Below are positions 62,185 to 64,000 of a stretch of 64,000 nt of DNA, piece after piece. A program made the position numbers and the translations under genes. Location of the stretch: contig NC_092460.1 in the NCBI RefSeq assembly GCF_047495875.1, forward strand, positions 41,520,073 through 41,584,072, read 5' to 3'. Source of the DNA: Pithys albifrons albifrons. Lineage: Eukaryota > Chordata > Aves > Passeriformes > Thamnophilidae. The first letter of the stretch is position 1; every line of letters begins with the position of its first letter. The notes under the pieces were generated by a model that was not told where the DNA came from, ran no database searches, and worked only from the letters and a program-made list of their open reading frames with translations.

Positions 62185-63602
62185 TCTGCTAACAAGTGAA
62201 ACAGTCGATTCCTGACAGAAAGAATGTATCAGGACACATATTTCTTATGGCTTTAGAAAGATTCTCATATGCATCTTAGAATCCAGGCCTGGATCTTTCT
62301 TTCTCGGTGAAAAGCAACTTTGTTCCTTAAAGGAAGCTCAACTCGCAAGGTGCGACTTTACGTTGCTAACAAGAGAAACAGCTGATTCTTGCAAGACAGA
62401 AGGCATAAGGACACACATTTCTTATGGCTTTGATAAGTGAATAATATGCATCTGAGAATTCAGGCCTGGATCTTTGTTTCTCGGTGAAAAACAACTTTGT
62501 TCCTTAGGAGAAGCTCATCTCGCAAATGGCAACTTTTCGTTGCTAACAAGAGAAACAGCTGATTCTTGCAAGACAGAGGGCATAAGGACACACATCTCTT
62601 ATGGCTTTGATAAGTGAATCATATGCATTCGAGAATGCAGGTCTGGAGCTTTCTTTCTCGGTAAAAAACACAATTGTTACGTACGGGAAGCTCTTATCGC
62701 AAAGTGCACCTTTGCTCTTCTAACACGTGAAACTCTTGATTTCTGACAGACAGGAGTTATCAGGGCACATATTTCTTATGGTTTTGGAAAGTAAATCATA
62801 TGCATCTAAAATTCCAGGGCTGGTGCTTGCTTTCATGGTGCAAAGCACTGTTGTTTCTTTAGGGGAAGCTCAACGAGCAAAGTGCAACTTTTCGTTAATA
62901 ACAAGAGAAACAGCTGATTCATGCAAGACAGAAGGCATAAGGTCACAGATTTCTTATGGCTTTGATAAGTGAATAATATGCATCTGAGAATCCAGGACTG
63001 GATCTTTCTTTCTCGGTGAAAAAGAACTTTGTTCCTTAGGGGAAACTCATCTCGCAAAGTGCAACTTCTCGTTGCTAACAAGAGAAAGAGTTGATTCTTG
63101 CAAGACAGAAGGCATAAGGACATATATTTCTTATGGCTTTGATAAGTCAATCATATGCATTCGAGAATGCAGGTCTGGAGCTTTCTTTCTTGGTGAAATA
63201 CACAGTTGTTACGTACGGGAAGCTCTTATCGCAAAGTGCACCTTTGCTCTTCTAACACGTGAAACTCTTGATTTCTGACAGACAGGAGACATCAGGGCAC
63301 ATATTTCTTATGGTTTTGGAAAGTAAATCATATGCATCTAAAACTCCAGAGCTGGAGCTTGATTTCATAGTAAAATGCACTGTTGTTTCTTTAGGGGAAG
63401 CTCAACGAGCAAAGTGCAACTTTGCTTTGCTAACAAGTGAAACAGTCGATTCCTGTCAGACAGAAGGCATCAGGACACAGTATTCTTATGGCTCTGGCTA
63501 GTGAATCACATGCATCAGAGAATCCAGGACTGGAGCCCTCTTTCTGGATGCAAAGCACAGTTGTTCCTTAGGGGAAGTTCAGCTCACAAAGAGTAGCATT
63601 TT
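62185..63602 (+). repeat. 8-mer cycle B-C-D-E-C-D-E-Ft, last copy in the window
   Basis: Same order and private bases as the 31305 cycle (acaggagttatc, cgttaataac, gataagtcaatc). Local changes include ggtgaaatacac at 63193, gagcttgatttcatagtaaaa near 63354, and ccaggactgg instead of ccaggcctgg at 62992. Confidence 0.88.
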
Positions 63603-64000
63603 TCTGCTAACAAGTGAAACAGTTGACTCCTGCCAGAAAGAATGTATCAGGACACATATTTCTTATGGCTTTAGAAAGATTCTCATATGCATCTTATAAT
63701 CCAGGACTGGATCTTTCTTTCTCGGTGAAAAACAGCGTTGTTCCTTAGGGGAAGCTCATCTTGCAAAGTGCAACTTTTCCTTGCTAACAAGAGAAACCGC
63801 TGATTCTTGCAAGATAGAAGGCATAAGGACACATATTTCTTATGGCTTTGATAAGTGAATAATATGCATCTGAGAATCCAGGCCTGGATCTTTCTTTCTT
63901 GGTGAAAAACAACTTTGTTCCTTACGGGAAGCTCAACTCGCAAAGTGCGACTTTTCGTTGCTAACAAGAGAAACAGCTGATTCTTGCATGACAGTAAGCA
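63603..64000 (+). repeat. Start of the next right super-HOR, cut by the window end
   Basis: It contains B (with cttataatcc), C and the start of D (catgacagtaagc). It matches the beginnings of R51a (45633) and R51b (54615), so a third 51-mer probably continues beyond the window. Confidence 0.85.

Larger units (their letters stand above)
54615..63602 (+). repeat. Right super-HOR R51b (5-4-3-6-5-5-6-5-4-8, 51 monomers)
   Basis: Cycle starts are 54615, 55499, 56207, 56706, 57767, 58651, 59536, 60596, 61482 and 62185, for a total of 8988 bp. It repeats R51a cycle for cycle. Point differences include gttgttatg at 55113 against gttcttatg at 46131, and caactctgctttg at 56698 against caacccttctttg at 47716. 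The stretch about 60.98-61.7 kb differs more strongly and accounts for the 6-bp length change. Confidence 0.9.
1..64000. repeat. Satellite DNA array, about 177-bp monomer, fills the window
   Basis: The same unit of about 177 bp recurs from first to last base. Landmarks such as gctaacaag, catatgcat and gaatccagg return at this spacing; for example monomer starts fall at 1, 178, 355, 532, 709 and 886. Monomers sort into subtypes B, C, D, E and F, which follow a fixed order. I found no stretch of 300 bases that is not satellite, and no transposon end, poly-A tract, rRNA, tRNA or credible gene. Nucleosome-sized tandem units with higher-order structure are characteristic of centromeric and pericentromeric satellites (established knowledge). 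The centromeric location here is inference. The family and species are not recognised. Confidence 0.98.

Noticed and set aside
1..64000. CRISPR array or bacterial repeat
   Set aside because: Repeats are directly adjacent 177-bp units with no short repeat/unique-spacer pattern, and there are no cas or other bacterial genes.
1..64000. Human or primate alpha satellite
   Set aside because: The monomer is about 177 bp, not 171, and its sequence does not resemble the alpha consensus apart from the weak CENP-B-box-like 17-mer.

Overview
All 64,000 bases are one eukaryotic satellite-DNA array. I see no gene, RNA gene, transposon or unique sequence, and both ends of the window lie inside the array. 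The basic unit is a monomer of about 177 bp, so roughly 360 monomers are present. Tandem repeats of nucleosome length, sorted into higher-order repeats (HORs), are typical of centromeric or pericentromeric satellites in large animal and plant genomes. I do not recognise the monomer family and cannot name the species. It is not human alpha satellite, which has a 171-bp monomer and a different sequence. The strand signs below only give the array's orientation as supplied.

The monomers fall into five subtypes, named here B, C, D, E and F, plus a distinctive last-F variant called Ft. They always occur in the order B-(C)-D-E-F(n)-Ft. Each return to B starts a new cycle, and cycles hold 3 to 8 monomers: 3 = B-D-E; 4 = B-D-E-Ft; 5 = B-D-E-F-Ft or B-C-D-E-Ft; 6 = B-C-D-E-F-Ft; 7 = B-C-D-E-F-F-Ft; and an 8-mer, usually B-C-D-E-C-D-E-Ft. 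Cycles are ordered into larger repeated blocks, giving three nested levels: monomer, cycle and super-HOR.

Left arm (1-25227, + orientation). Five successive super-HOR copies read, as cycle lengths: 5-4-7-7 (1-4071, 23 monomers); 5-6 (4072-6018, 11); 5-4-6-5-4-7-7 (6019-12734, 38); 5-4-6-5-4-7-7-7 (12735-20685, 45); 5-4-6-5-4 then cut off (20686-25227). The short copies are deletion derivatives of the long pattern, and the 45-mer carries one extra tandem 7-mer.

Inverted block (25228-28006). The array flips orientation for about 2.8 kb. It has 2-3 bp microhomology at each edge and breaks monomer phase on both sides. Inside it are markers of the right-hand array, including a rare B monomer with a 33-bp deletion.

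Right arm (28005-64000, + orientation). After a piece of left-type repeat (about 28007-29.7 kb) come super-HORs of 16, 16, 28, 29, 51 and 51 monomers (2829, 2830, 4954, 5127, 8982 and 8988 bp), most ending in the same 8-mer. The window ends inside the next copy. One duplication junction (32497-32507) can be placed to within 11 bp.

No genes work together here. Open reading frames of 60-140 codons exist only because 177 is a multiple of three, so a stop-free frame runs on from monomer to monomer. If the DNA has a function it is probably structural: a candidate CENP-B-box-like motif recurs about once per cycle and short perfect palindromes are common. Neither proves centromere activity.
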